Assembly: GCA_947166295.1 (NCBI GenBank)
Contig: CAMVDR010000005.1
Coordinates: 1 to 40,378 of the forward strand
DNA: 40,378 nt
Source: an uncultured Candidatus Saccharibacteria bacterium
GTDB taxonomy: Bacteria; Patescibacteriota; Saccharimonadia; Saccharimonadales; Saccharimonadaceae
Direction: 5' to 3'
Numbering within the stretch: position 1 is the stretch's first letter; each line of letters begins with the position of its first letter. Position numbers and translations under genes: made by a program. The notes under the pieces were generated by a model, which did not search any database, was not told the origin of the DNA, and was given only the letters and a program-made list of their open reading frames with translations. This document shows positions 1 through 8,030 of this stretch, one piece after another.

Positions 1-116
1 TTTATTTCTTTGAATTAACCTGTGCAGTGAGTGCGAAGTTGATTGGCGTGAATCCATTTGACCAGCCAGGAGTGGAGAGGTATAAGCTAGAGTTGCGTAA
101 ATTATTGGAAAAGTAA
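1..116 (+). CDS. pgi: Glucose-6-phosphate isomerase, C-terminal end (partial)
   Basis: Only the last 37 codons are in the window, read in frame from base 3 to the TAA at 114-116. The peptide contains [14 protein letters not shown], which is the highly conserved C-terminal signature of phosphoglucose isomerase. The enzyme interconverts glucose-6-phosphate and fructose-6-phosphate in glycolysis. The gene converges on arcC, with a hairpin-rich spacer between them. The identity rests on this one motif, but it is very characteristic. Confidence 0.85.
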   Translation, partial: YFFELTCAVSAKLIGVNPFDQPGVERYKLELRKLLEK

Positions 117-183
117 TTTTGAATCTATTTGTTTAGAATTGGTTTCACGTCGCGCTGGGAAGATTTTTCCTAAATTTCTACAC

Positions 184-234
184 GAAAAATCGCGCGTCTC
201 ACGCCGGATGAGGGTCTCGCGCGTCGATTTTTTC
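184..234 (+). terminator. Probable terminator of pgi, with alternative hairpins
   Basis: GAAAAATCG (184-192) pairs with CGATTTTTTC (225-234), and CGCG (193-196) can extend the stem with CGCG (218-221). The stem closes on a T-run. GATTTTT at 162-168 can also pair with AAAAATC at 185-191, so two exclusive folds exist. A near-perfect TTTCTAAA/TTTAGAAA palindrome follows at 231-247. The whole 117-305 spacer between the convergent genes pgi and arcC holds no convincing ORF. Confidence 0.6.
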
Positions 235-305
235 TAAAATTTAGAAAAAATTTCTCAGGCTTGTTCAATAATTCTAAAAAATAGATTTCGATAATTAATT
301 CTAAA

Positions 306-1247
306 TTATTTTTTAACTATTGTGCCGGCTTTACCTTGCAAAGCTTCGCTTAGGTGTTCTATGTCGGTGATGATGCCGATGCGATCTTTTTTGCTGGCGA
401 ATTTCATGGCGGCTTCTACTTTGGGGAGCATAGAGCCGGCTTTAAATTGATTGTGTCTGCGGTAATTTTCTAATTCTTTGATGGTGACTTTGTGGAGAGC
501 GGTTTGCTCTGGGGTGCCATAGTTGACAAAAACATTAGGCACGGCGGTGACCGAGACGAAGATGTCAGCTTTGGTTTCTTCGGCAAGCTTTTCGGCGGCG
601 TAATCTTTGTCTATGACAGCGTCTACGCCTTTTAATCTCTTGAGAACTTTAGTGCGAGTAACTGGAATACCACCGCCGCCAGCGGCGATTACAATAATGC
701 CGTCTTTGACGAGTTCTAGGATAGTGCGTTTTTCTACGATATCGATAGGCTTAGGGCTAGCTACTACGCGGCGCCAGCCACGACCAGCATCTTCTTTGAC
801 CGTCCAACCGGTGACTTTGGCTAGAGCTTTGGCTTGTTTTTCATTGTAGAATTGACCGATGGGCTTGGTAGGGTTTTTGAAAGCCGGATCGTCGCGGTCT
901 ACCACTATTTGAGAAATAATGGTGGCGACTTTGGCTTTCTTGCCATTTTTGGCAAAAGCATTATTGATGGCTTGGGTAAGCCAATAACCAATTTGGCCTT
1001 GGCTCATGGCTACAGCAGTTTCTAGTGGCATGGCCGGAGCTTTTTCGGTAGAAGCTTGTTCTTCGTGGATTAAGATATTGCCAACTTGTGGACCATTGCC
1101 GTGTGCAACAATGATTTCATATTTGCCTGCTAAACTTGCAATAACTTCGCCGACTTCTGTGGCGACTTTTTTCTGGGCTTCGGCAGTGGCTTCACCTTTT
1201 TTTTGCAGGGCATTGCCGCCGAGTGCTAAGACTACGCGTTTTTTCAT
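306..1247 (-). CDS. arcC: Carbamate kinase
   Basis: The 313-aa protein has the full length and the hallmarks of carbamate kinase: LALGGNALQ at the N-terminus, HGNGPQVGN near residue 49, IIVAAGGGGIPV-like nucleotide/carbamate loop around 190, and DKDYAAEKLA shortly after. It makes ATP from carbamoyl phosphate and ADP, the energy-yielding last step of the arginine deiminase pathway. It is transcribed away from arcB-arcA-arcD across a spacer of about 80 bp. The ATG at 1247 lies six bases after a TGCTATAAT element, so the mRNA is predicted to be leaderless and no Shine-Dalgarno is present. Function is secure from family and context. Confidence 0.95.
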   Translation of the reverse strand: MKKRVVLALGGNALQKKGEATAEAQKKVATEVGEVIASLAGKYEIIVAHGNGPQVGNILIHEEQASTEKAPAMPLETAVAMSQGQIGYWLTQAINNAFAKNGKKAKVATIISQIVVDRDDPAFKNPTKPIGQFYNEKQAKALAKVTGWTVKEDAGRGWRRVVASPKPIDIVEKRTILELVKDGIIVIAAGGGGIPVTRTKVLKRLKGVDAVIDKDYAAEKLAEETKADIFVSVTAVPNVFVNYGTPEQTALHKVTIKELENYRRHNQFKAGSMLPKVEAAMKFASKKDRIGIITDIEHLSEALQGKAGTIVKK

Positions 1248-1253
1248 ATAATA

Positions 1254-1262
1254 ATTATAGCA
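1254..1262 (-). promoter_or_regulatory. Extended -10 promoter of arcC (leaderless)
   Basis: On the minus strand this reads TGC TATAAT. Six bases separate the hexamer from the ATG of arcC, so the predicted +1 is the A of the start codon. It stands back to back with the arcB promoter. Confidence 0.75.
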
Positions 1263-1272
1263 TTTTATTGCT

Positions 1273-1300
1273 TGTGCTTAAAATAAACTTAATATATAAT
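1273..1300 (+). promoter_or_regulatory. Promoter of the arcBAD operon
   Basis: TATAAT lies at 1295-1300 with a weak -35 TTGTGC at 1273-1278 (16-bp spacer). It lacks the upstream TG seen at most promoters here. The predicted start near 1307 leaves a leader of about 20 nt that carries an AAGGG-type ribosome site before the ATG at 1327. No ArgR-type operator is recognised. Confidence 0.6.
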
Positions 1301-1326
1301 ATATAGTAAGTAAAAAGGGTGAAAAA

Positions 1327-2328
1327 ATGGATTTTTTTGGGAGAGATTTCTTAAGAATTCTAGACTTTAGCGAAGACGAACTTCGTTATATGCTAGCTAC
1401 AGCAAAAAAATTTAAAGAACTAAAAAGAGCGGGGCGGGCACATAAGATTTTTCCAAATAAAAATATTGCGATAGTGTTTGAGAAAACTTCCACGCGGACT
1501 AGGTGTTCGTTTGAAGTTGCAGGATATGACTTGGGAATGGGGGTAACATATTTGGATCCAACTGGTTCGCAAATGGGACATAAAGAATCTATTGCGGATA
1601 CGGCGCGGGTATTGGCGCGGTTGTATGATGGAATAGAATATCGCGGATTTGGGCAAGATATTGTCAATGATTTGGCAAAATATGCAGATGTGCCGGTATG
1701 GAACGGCCTGACGACGGAATGGCACCCAACGCAAGCACTGGCGGACTTTATGACTTTGGAGGAACATTTTGGTAGACTAAAAGGATTAACTTTGGCATTT
1801 GTGGGAGACACACATAATAATGTGGCGAATTCATTAATGGCGATGAGTGCAAAAATGGGGGTGAATTTTATCGCTTGCGGGCCAGAAAGTTTGAAGCCGT
1901 CTGATGAAGTGTTGGCGGAGTGCCTACCGATAGCTGAGAAAAATGGTTGCACAATTACGGTAACTAATAATATCGCTGAACTTGATGGCAAGGCAGATGC
2001 TATCTATACAGATGTATGGGTGTCTATGGGTGAAGATAAAGAAAAATGGGGTGAGAGAATTGATTTACTACGGCCATACCAAGTAAATATGGAGATGATG
2101 AATCGGGCTAAGCCGACTACGGTGTTTTTGCACTGTTTGCCATCTTTTCATGATTTGAATACTAAAGTTGGAAAAGAAATAAATGAAAAATTTGGTTTGA
2201 CAGAAATGGAAGTAACTAACGAAGTGTTTGAATCGGAAAGATCTATCGTATTTGACGAAGCGGAAAATCGCATGCATACAATTAAAGCAGTAATGTTCTT
2301 AACGCTATATAAAAAGGAGGAAAAATAA
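1327..2328 (+). CDS. arcB: Ornithine carbamoyltransferase (catabolic)
   Basis: The 333-aa protein has the carbamoyl-phosphate motif STRTR (residues 55-59), HPTQALADF in the middle, and the ornithine-binding HCLP motif (269-272). The length matches the family. In this cluster it works in the catabolic direction, splitting citrulline into ornithine and carbamoyl phosphate for ArcC. Its stop codon abuts the GTG start of arcA, and the arcA ribosome site (AAAGGAGG) lies inside its last codons. The catabolic role is inferred from the neighbouring arcA, arcC and antiporter genes, since anabolic and catabolic enzymes look alike. Confidence 0.95.
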   Translation: MDFFGRDFLRILDFSEDELRYMLATAKKFKELKRAGRAHKIFPNKNIAIVFEKTSTRTRCSFEVAGYDLGMGVTYLDPTGSQMGHKESIADTARVLARLYDGIEYRGFGQDIVNDLAKYADVPVWNGLTTEWHPTQALADFMTLEEHFGRLKGLTLAFVGDTHNNVANSLMAMSAKMGVNFIACGPESLKPSDEVLAECLPIAEKNGCTITVTNNIAELDGKADAIYTDVWVSMGEDKEKWGERIDLLRPYQVNMEMMNRAKPTTVFLHCLPSFHDLNTKVGKEINEKFGLTEMEVTNEVFESERSIVFDEAENRMHTIKAVMFLTLYKKEEK

Positions 2329-3558
2329 GTGAAAAGTTCAATTGCTAATTTTAGTGAAGTCAAGCCTTTGAAAAAGGTGTTGATGCATAGGCCCGGCGAG
2401 GAGTTTTTGAATTTAACTCCGAATACCTTGGAAAGATTGTTGTTTGACGATATCCCATACTTAAAAATTGCGCAGCAAGAACATGATGCCTACGCTAATG
2501 CTTTGCGTGCAGAGGGTGTAGAAGTGGTGTATTTGGTGGATCTCGCAGCTGAAGCTTTGGAAGCGGGTGGTCGTACAGTTCGGAAAAAGTTTTTGGAGCA
2601 GTTTATCGCCGAGGCTGGCGTAACTTCGCCAAAGGTAGCAAAACATTGTTTTGACTTTTTAAATGCGATCAAAGATACCAAAGAAATGATTCGCAAATGT
2701 ATTGCCGGAATTGATATTTCAGAATTAAAGAAATTGGGTAAAGTATCTGGGTTTTATGCAACGCGCGATACTGGTAGAATGATTATCGATCCAATCCCGA
2801 ATTTGTATTTCCAACGTGACCCAATGGCTACAGTGGGATATGGCGCAACACTGCATAAAATGTGGTCGGTGACTAGGACGCGCGAGTCTATCTTTATGGA
2901 ATACGTATATCAATACCACCCATTTTATGAAGATACTAAATTGTATTATGATCGCGAAGAGCCGTATTGCATTGAAGGTGGCGATATCCAGGTACTATCT
3001 AAAGAGGTGGTGGCGATTGGTATTTCGCAGCGTACTGAGCCAGATGCGATTGCAGACTTTGCGCGTAGGTTATTTAAAGACAAGAAGAATGAATTTAAAT
3101 ATGTGTTAGCTATAGATATTCCAGATGAGCGCTCTTTCATGCATCTAGATACCGTGATGACACAAGTAGACGTAGATAAGTTTGCGGTACAAGATGCGAT
3201 TATGGATATTTCTACAATTTATGAAATTAGTGCTGGACGGGGTGGTGAGATTGAGATTGTGGAGATCCATCAAAGTTTGCAAAAGGTATTAGAAAAATAT
3301 TTACACTTGAACAAAGTGGAATTAATTAAATGTGGCAATGGTAAGCGAATCGATGCAGAACGTGAGCAATGGAGCGATGGTGTGAATTTGCTTTGTGTAC
3401 GACCGGGCGTAGTAATTGCATATGATAGAAACTATGTGACGAACCAAACTTTGAAAAAACATGGCGTAAAAGTAATTGAAATTCCGAGTTCAGAATTATC
3501 GCGCGGGCGTGGTGGCTCGCATTGTATGGCGATGGCACTCGTCAGAGAGGAGGATTAG
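2329..3558 (+). CDS. arcA: Arginine deiminase
   Basis: The 409-aa protein hydrolyses arginine to citrulline and ammonia. Visible motifs are MHRPGEE near the N-terminus, NLYFQRDP in the middle, ERSFMHLDTVMT with the catalytic His/Asp region, and GRGGSHCM with the nucleophilic Cys at residue 399. It starts with GTG directly after the arcB stop. The start is fixed by a strong AAAGGAGG Shine-Dalgarno in the end of arcB and by the normal N-terminal length. All catalytic residues look intact, so the enzyme should be active. Confidence 0.96.
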   Translation: MKSSIANFSEVKPLKKVLMHRPGEEFLNLTPNTLERLLFDDIPYLKIAQQEHDAYANALRAEGVEVVYLVDLAAEALEAGGRTVRKKFLEQFIAEAGVTSPKVAKHCFDFLNAIKDTKEMIRKCIAGIDISELKKLGKVSGFYATRDTGRMIIDPIPNLYFQRDPMATVGYGATLHKMWSVTRTRESIFMEYVYQYHPFYEDTKLYYDREEPYCIEGGDIQVLSKEVVAIGISQRTEPDAIADFARRLFKDKKNEFKYVLAIDIPDERSFMHLDTVMTQVDVDKFAVQDAIMDISTIYEISAGRGGEIEIVEIHQSLQKVLEKYLHLNKVELIKCGNGKRIDAEREQWSDGVNLLCVRPGVVIAYDRNYVTNQTLKKHGVKVIEIPSSELSRGRGGSHCMAMALVREED

Positions 3559-3618
3559 CGAGGAAATTAACAGTAGGCTATTTTGGTGGGAATAATATTA
3601 ACTTAATAAGGAACGAAA

Positions 3619-5466
3619 ATGTTTAGAAAGAAAAATCGAAGCAAAAAACGCAGTCGTGCAATGCTGTCAGCATATTCGATTATTATGATTTTAATCATTT
3701 TGCTTGGTATTTTGTCACATGTGTTGCCAAAAGCCAAGTACATGGCGGCGCCTTCAGAAGAGGATGCAGCTAGTGTAGAAGTTGGACCAGGCGAATGGGA
3801 AGGTGAAATGCCAGCTGGCGGGCCAGCGGAACTAAATGGTGAAGCGCCAGCTAAGCCGAACGAGACGGCCTTGCCGGAAGGTGAAAGTTTTGAGCCTGCG
3901 GTGAGCGACGAAGTGACCGGTGAAAATACGCCGGCACCCAAGATGGTGCAAGATGGTGAAGTGTCTAGCGATGAAATGAGCAATCGTGCGGCAGAGAGCG
4001 AAACTGTCTTTGCTGGTGAAGAGGTAACAAGCGGTACGGAAACTACCGGGGAGGCCGTGCTTATCTCTGAGACTAAAGCCGAGCCAGAAACTTTTGATAG
4101 TAAAGCAGCTTGTGAAGAAGCACATGGCGAAGATGGCTGTGTGATTGTAGATGGATCTGGCGTAGAGGGGGCGCAACTTTATCAAGTGTTGATGGCTCCG
4201 ATACTCGGATTTGAAAATGCAATCGATGTGTGTATTTTCGTGATGATCCTAGGCGGATTCTTGGCTATTATGGCAAAGACTAAGGCGCTAGAGACTGGAA
4301 TTAAGATCTTAGTGAAGAAAATGCACGGCAAAGAATACTTGTTAATCTTGACGTTGATGTTGATCTTCTCGGTAATGGGTACGACTTATGGATTCTTAGA
4401 AGAAAGTGTAGGGTTCTATGTGCTAATCGCGGCAACAATGTTTGCGGCAGGGTTGGATCCATTGGTGGGTGTAGCAACAATTCTTCTAGGTGCGGGTGCC
4501 GGTGTGCTTGGCTCTACGATTAACCCATTTGCTACGGGCGTGGCTGTATCCGCTATGAAAGATGCCGGAATTGAGTTTAATCAAGGTACGGTGATTTTGA
4601 TTGCGGTAGTACTATGGCTCACAACTTTGGCAATTGCGGCGTTCTTCGTGATAAAGTATGCCAAAAAAGTGCAACGGGATAAAGGTTCTACATTCCTAAG
4701 TTTGCGTGAGCAGGCGGCAGCTGAAAAGAAATATGCAAAATATTTGCAGAGTGAAGATGATAATCTGAAACTAACAGGTAAGCAGATTGCTTCACTGGTG
4801 TTATTTGCCTTGACATTCGTAGTGATGATTGTTGGGTTTATACCATGGGGCGATTTTGGAATTACGTTCTTTGATGATTGGACTGGTTGGTTGACTGGTG
4901 CATCACTTGGTAACTGGTGGTTCTACGAAGCGGCACTGTGGTTCTTGCTGATGTCTATCTTGATTTCTATTATTAACCGCAATGGTGAACATGGATTTAT
5001 TGATACGTTCATTGATGGTGCGGATGATATGATTGGGGTAGTATTGGTGATTGCGGTGGCGCGTGGTGCTTCTGTGCTGATGGCGCAGACTTCTCTTGAT
5101 AACTTCATCGTAGTAAATGCGGCAACATGGCTAGCGTCTTTGCCAGAAATGGCGTTTGTGCCTTTGAACTACTTGCTTCATGTGGTGCTTTCGGTATTGG
5201 TGCCGTCATCCTCTGGACTTGCTACGTTATCTACGCCAATTATTACGCCTGTGGCGGCGCAGCTTGGCTATAGCACCAACGTAGCGGCTATGACTATCGT
5301 AGCGGCCAATGGTTTGGTGAATTTGATTACACCAACTTGTGGTGCGATTATGGCAGGTTTGGCACTGGCAAAAGTGGATTATTCTACTTGGTTTAAGTGG
5401 GGAATCAGAGTGGTGGCCTGTATCGCGATAGTGAATATAATTGTACTTTGCTTATTCTCGCTGTAG
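3619..5466 (+). CDS. YfcC/ArcD-type arginine/ornithine antiporter with large acidic insert
   Basis: The 615-aa multi-spanning membrane protein has the C-terminal part of the YfcC family, including GAGAGVLGSTINPFATG and VPSSSGLATLSTPIITP. These proteins are the usual arginine/ornithine exchangers next to arc genes. TM1 spans about residues 15-36. It is followed by an unusual stretch of about 140 residues (45-185), rich in Glu, Pro, Ala and Thr, with two cysteines (165 and 174), before the next membrane segment. The arc context supports arginine import coupled to ornithine export, but substrate cannot be read from sequence. It lies 60 bp after arcA behind an AAGGAA ribosome site and ends at a strong terminator. 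Confidence 0.85.
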   Translation: MFRKKNRSKKRSRAMLSAYSIIMILIILLGILSHVLPKAKYMAAPSEEDAASVEVGPGEWEGEMPAGGPAELNGEAPAKPNETALPEGESFEPAVSDEVTGENTPAPKMVQDGEVSSDEMSNRAAESETVFAGEEVTSGTETTGEAVLISETKAEPETFDSKAACEEAHGEDGCVIVDGSGVEGAQLYQVLMAPILGFENAIDVCIFVMILGGFLAIMAKTKALETGIKILVKKMHGKEYLLILTLMLIFSVMGTTYGFLEESVGFYVLIAATMFAAGLDPLVGVATILLGAGAGVLGSTINPFATGVAVSAMKDAGIEFNQGTVILIAVVLWLTTLAIAAFFVIKYAKKVQRDKGSTFLSLREQAAAEKKYAKYLQSEDDNLKLTGKQIASLVLFALTFVVMIVGFIPWGDFGITFFDDWTGWLTGASLGNWWFYEAALWFLLMSILISIINRNGEHGFIDTFIDGADDMIGVVLVIAVARGASVLMAQTSLDNFIVVNAATWLASLPEMAFVPLNYLLHVVLSVLVPSSSGLATLSTPIITPVAAQLGYSTNVAAMTIVAANGLVNLITPTCGAIMAGLALAKVDYSTWFKWGIRVVACIAIVNIIVLCLFSL

Positions 5467-5480
5467 AGCTGCACTTTAAT

Positions 5481-5509
5481 AAAAAGTGGCCCCCGCGGGG
5501 CCACTTTTT
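5481..5509 (+). terminator. Intrinsic terminator of the arc operon
   Basis: AAAAAGTGGCCCC (5481-5493) pairs perfectly with its complement at 5497-5509 around a CGC loop, ending in five T. The gpmI -10 starts only two bases after the stem. Confidence 0.92.
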
Positions 5510-5510
5510 G

Positions 5511-5519
5511 TGGTACAAT
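5511..5519 (+). promoter_or_regulatory. Extended -10 promoter of gpmI (leaderless)
   Basis: TGG TACAAT, six bases before the ATG at 5526. Any -35 position would fall inside the preceding terminator stem, so this is an extended -10 promoter. Confidence 0.75.
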
Positions 5520-5525
5520 ATGCTT

Positions 5526-7172
5526 ATGGATAAATTATCGTATGATGGGCCGATAGTTTTGGCAATCTTGGATGGGGTTGGTTTGGCGCCAGATGGGCCA
5601 GGTAACGCAGTTAGTAAAGCAAGGACTTCTTTCTTGGGACGAGCGGCGCGAGAATATCCGCATATTGCGTTGGATGCTTCTGGTGAAGCAGTAGGCTTGG
5701 TAGCTGGACAGATGGGGAACTCTGAAGTAGGACATAATACGATGGGTGCTGGTCGGGCAATAAAGCAGGGTATTGCACGGATAAACGAAGCATTTGATAC
5801 GGGCGAAATATTTAAATCTGATGCTTGGAAGGGGGCAATTTTAAGGGTGCTTGATAAGGAAGGGCAAGATAATCTTGACAAAAGTAGTAATTCGTGGTAT
5901 AATGGGGGGATAGACCAGCGAACTTTACATTTCGCGGGAATCTTTTCTGATGGTGGGGTACATAGCCATATTTCACATTTAGAACAAATGGTGGCACAAG
6001 CTTATCGTGATGGTGTGCGGCGAATACGCATACATGCGATATTTGATGGGCGGGATGTAGCGCCTCAGGCAGAGCCGAAGTATATTCAACGTTTTGAAGC
6101 TTTTGTAACGCAGTTTCCGGATGCGGATATTAAGATTGCATCTGGTGGCGGAAGAATGACGACTGTATCGGATAGGTACGAGAACGATTGGCAAATGGTG
6201 GCGCGTGGTTGGGACATGATGGTAAATGGAGAAGCGGACTATTACTTTAAATCTGCCGAGGAAGCAATTTCTATTTTGCGGAGAGTGCATCCTGGTGTGC
6301 AAGACCAAAATTTACCCGCTTTTGTAGTAGTGGACAATGATGAAAAACCGGTGGGAAAAATCGAAAAAGGTGACGCATTAATTTATTTTGATTTTCGGGC
6401 GGATCGGGCGATAGAAATTGCAATGGCGTTTACCTATTGGGATTTTCCGTATTTTAATCGGGGAAGTTATACGCCGGATGATGTATATTTTGCGGGGATG
6501 ACGGAGTATAATTCTGACACGCATGTGCCGGAACATCGCTTGGTGGAGCCGGTGGTAATAAACGAAACTTTGAATAGATTTTTGGGCGAGCGGGGCGTAT
6601 CGCAATTGGCGGTGAGCGAGACAGTGAAGTTCGGGCATGTGACGTATTACTTCAATGGCAATAGCTACGAAAAGGCGGCAGGGGAAGAACATGTGCAGAT
6701 AGATTCTTACACTGAGCCTTACGAGACGCGGCCATGGATGCGGACGGCAGAGATTACGGATAGAGTGATTGCTAAAATGCCGAATTATAAATTTGTGCGA
6801 TTGAATTTTCCGGGGGGTGATATGGTGGGGCACACCGCAGATATGGAAGCGACGATTGTGGCGATGGAAGCGATAGATTTGTCGCTGGCTAGGATTGCGG
6901 CGAAGGTAGATGAATTAGGTGGGGCGTTAGTAATTGTGGCAGACCATGGTAATGCGGAAGAATTATTAGATGCAAACGGTGCGAAGAAAACTTCACATAC
7001 TACTAATAAAGTGCCGTGTATTATTTATGATAATACGGTAAATAAAGTGAAATATAAGCTGGCGCCGGTATATAATCCAGGCTTGGCCAATATCGCGGCG
7101 ACAATGGCGGTATTACTGGGGCAAAACGATTATCCGGAAAGCTGGGATATGTCGCTGATTGAGATAAAATAG
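5526..7172 (+). CDS. gpmI: 2,3-bisphosphoglycerate-independent phosphoglycerate mutase
   Basis: This 548-aa alkaline-phosphatase-fold enzyme interconverts 3- and 2-phosphoglycerate using two Mn ions. Motifs are VLAILDGVGLAPDGPGN at the start, QMGNSEVGH with the phosphorylated Ser66, FSDGGVHSH, FDGRDVAPQ, and near the end VADHGNAEELLD with metal ligands. The start at 5526 is chosen because it fits the family N-terminus and the leaderless promoter; ATG at 5520 overlaps the promoter. The protein is longer than the usual ~510 aa. A short extra segment lies around residues 117-133, and its DNA contains a perfect consensus promoter. Confidence 0.93.
   Translation: MDKLSYDGPIVLAILDGVGLAPDGPGNAVSKARTSFLGRAAREYPHIALDASGEAVGLVAGQMGNSEVGHNTMGAGRAIKQGIARINEAFDTGEIFKSDAWKGAILRVLDKEGQDNLDKSSNSWYNGGIDQRTLHFAGIFSDGGVHSHISHLEQMVAQAYRDGVRRIRIHAIFDGRDVAPQAEPKYIQRFEAFVTQFPDADIKIASGGGRMTTVSDRYENDWQMVARGWDMMVNGEADYYFKSAEEAISILRRVHPGVQDQNLPAFVVVDNDEKPVGKIEKGDALIYFDFRADRAIEIAMAFTYWDFPYFNRGSYTPDDVYFAGMTEYNSDTHVPEHRLVEPVVINETLNRFLGERGVSQLAVSETVKFGHVTYYFNGNSYEKAAGEEHVQIDSYTEPYETRPWMRTAEITDRVIAKMPNYKFVRLNFPGGDMVGHTADMEATIVAMEAIDLSLARIAAKVDELGGALVIVADHGNAEELLDANGAKKTSHTTNKVPCIIYDNTVNKVKYKLAPVYNPGLANIAATMAVLLGQNDYPESWDMSLIEIK
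5875..5903 (+). promoter_or_regulatory. Perfect consensus promoter inside gpmI
   Basis: TTGACA (5875-5880), a 17-bp spacer, then TGG TATAAT (hexamer 5898-5903). This is the best sigma-70 match in the window and reads in the sense direction inside gpmI. The predicted +1 near 5910 is an in-frame ATA codon. No separate gene start follows. Confidence 0.5.
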
Positions 7173-7183
7173 CCTTTGTTTTG

Positions 7184-7192
7184 TGCTATAAT
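7184..7192 (+). promoter_or_regulatory. Extended -10 promoter of galU
   Basis: TGC TATAAT, nine bases before the ATG at 7202. The predicted leader is zero to three nucleotides and there is no Shine-Dalgarno. Confidence 0.7.
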
Positions 7193-7201
7193 TGGGGCAT
7201 T

Positions 7202-8029
7202 ATGATTACGAAAGCTATTATTCCAGTTGCGGGGTGGGGTACGCGGCGTTTACCGATTACCAAAATTATTGAAAAATCTATGCTGCCGGTAGGGAATCGA
7301 CCATTGGTGGATTATTCGGTGCAAGATCTTATTAAGGCAGGTGTAAAAGACATCTATATGGTGATATCCAACGTGGAGCCATGTCAGGTGCGGGAGTTTT
7401 ACAAGAATAATTTGGCGCTTAATCAGTATTTGATTGATCGTGGTAAGGAAGATAGATTGAAACTAGCTAAGACTTTGCCAGATGATGTGACAATTCATTA
7501 TACTGTGCAAGATCCGGCAGCGAAGTATGGAACAGCGGTGCCGATTGCGATGGTAGTGGAAGAATATAATATAGACGAGCCGGTGCTGGTATTTATGGGT
7601 GATGATTTTATTTGGAATCCGGGTGGTGAAAATGCGGCAGAAGCTTTGATAAAGGCAGCCGGTGAGAATGAAAGCGCGATACTGGGTGTGGAGATACCAT
7701 TGGAAAAGGTAGAAAAGTACGGAGTGCTTGCGGCAGAAGATGGAAAATTGACCAATGTGGTAGAAAAACCGAAGCTGGAGGAAGCGCCAAGTAATTTGAT
7801 AAATGTGTCTAAATATATTATGACACCAGATTTATTGCAGCGAATTGTAAAATATGTGCACGAAAATGATTTTGGACCGCTAGATCAGGAATATTTGGTG
7901 ACTGACCCGATAGATGCTTATATTAAAGATGGCGGTGTGATGCGTGTGGCACCCACGAACGGTGAGTATCTAGATGGTGGTTCGGTGGAAGGTTGGTTAC
8001 ATGCTAATAATGTAGTGTGTGGGAGCTAG
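7202..8029 (+). CDS. galU: UTP-glucose-1-phosphate uridylyltransferase family protein
   Basis: The 275-aa nucleotidyltransferase has the Rossmann-like signature PVAGWGTRRLPITK followed by EKSMLPVGNRPLVDY. Further motifs are GTAVPIAMV and VFMGDDF, the metal-binding Asp region. It makes UDP-glucose (or a related NDP-sugar) for cell-envelope glycans. The ATG at 7202 is chosen over an upstream TTG because the latter overlaps the -10. Next to gpmI it may link glycolysis and envelope precursors, though the two have separate promoters. GalU itself is most likely, but another sugar-1-phosphate substrate is possible. Confidence 0.85.
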   Translation: MITKAIIPVAGWGTRRLPITKIIEKSMLPVGNRPLVDYSVQDLIKAGVKDIYMVISNVEPCQVREFYKNNLALNQYLIDRGKEDRLKLAKTLPDDVTIHYTVQDPAAKYGTAVPIAMVVEEYNIDEPVLVFMGDDFIWNPGGENAAEALIKAAGENESAILGVEIPLEKVEKYGVLAAEDGKLTNVVEKPKLEEAPSNLINVSKYIMTPDLLQRIVKYVHENDFGPLDQEYLVTDPIDAYIKDGGVMRVAPTNGEYLDGGSVEGWLHANNVVCGS

Positions 8030-8030
8030 G

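Noticed and set aside
607-1251. Plus-strand open frames inside arcC
   Set aside because: They are antisense to carbamate kinase, which has full motif support. The frames have no motifs.
5405-5881. 158-aa minus-strand open frame across the arcD-gpmI junction
   Set aside because: It is antisense to two well-supported genes and crosses a perfect terminator. It shows no family motif and has no ribosome site.
5904-5912. Internal start of a shorter GpmI at the perfect promoter
   Set aside because: The codon at +1 is ATA, not a usual start. A product from there would lack the N-terminal metal site and Ser66.
6378-6833. 151-aa minus-strand open frame
   Set aside because: Shadow of gpmI; composition is His/Arg-rich as expected from antisense of Asp/Ala codons.
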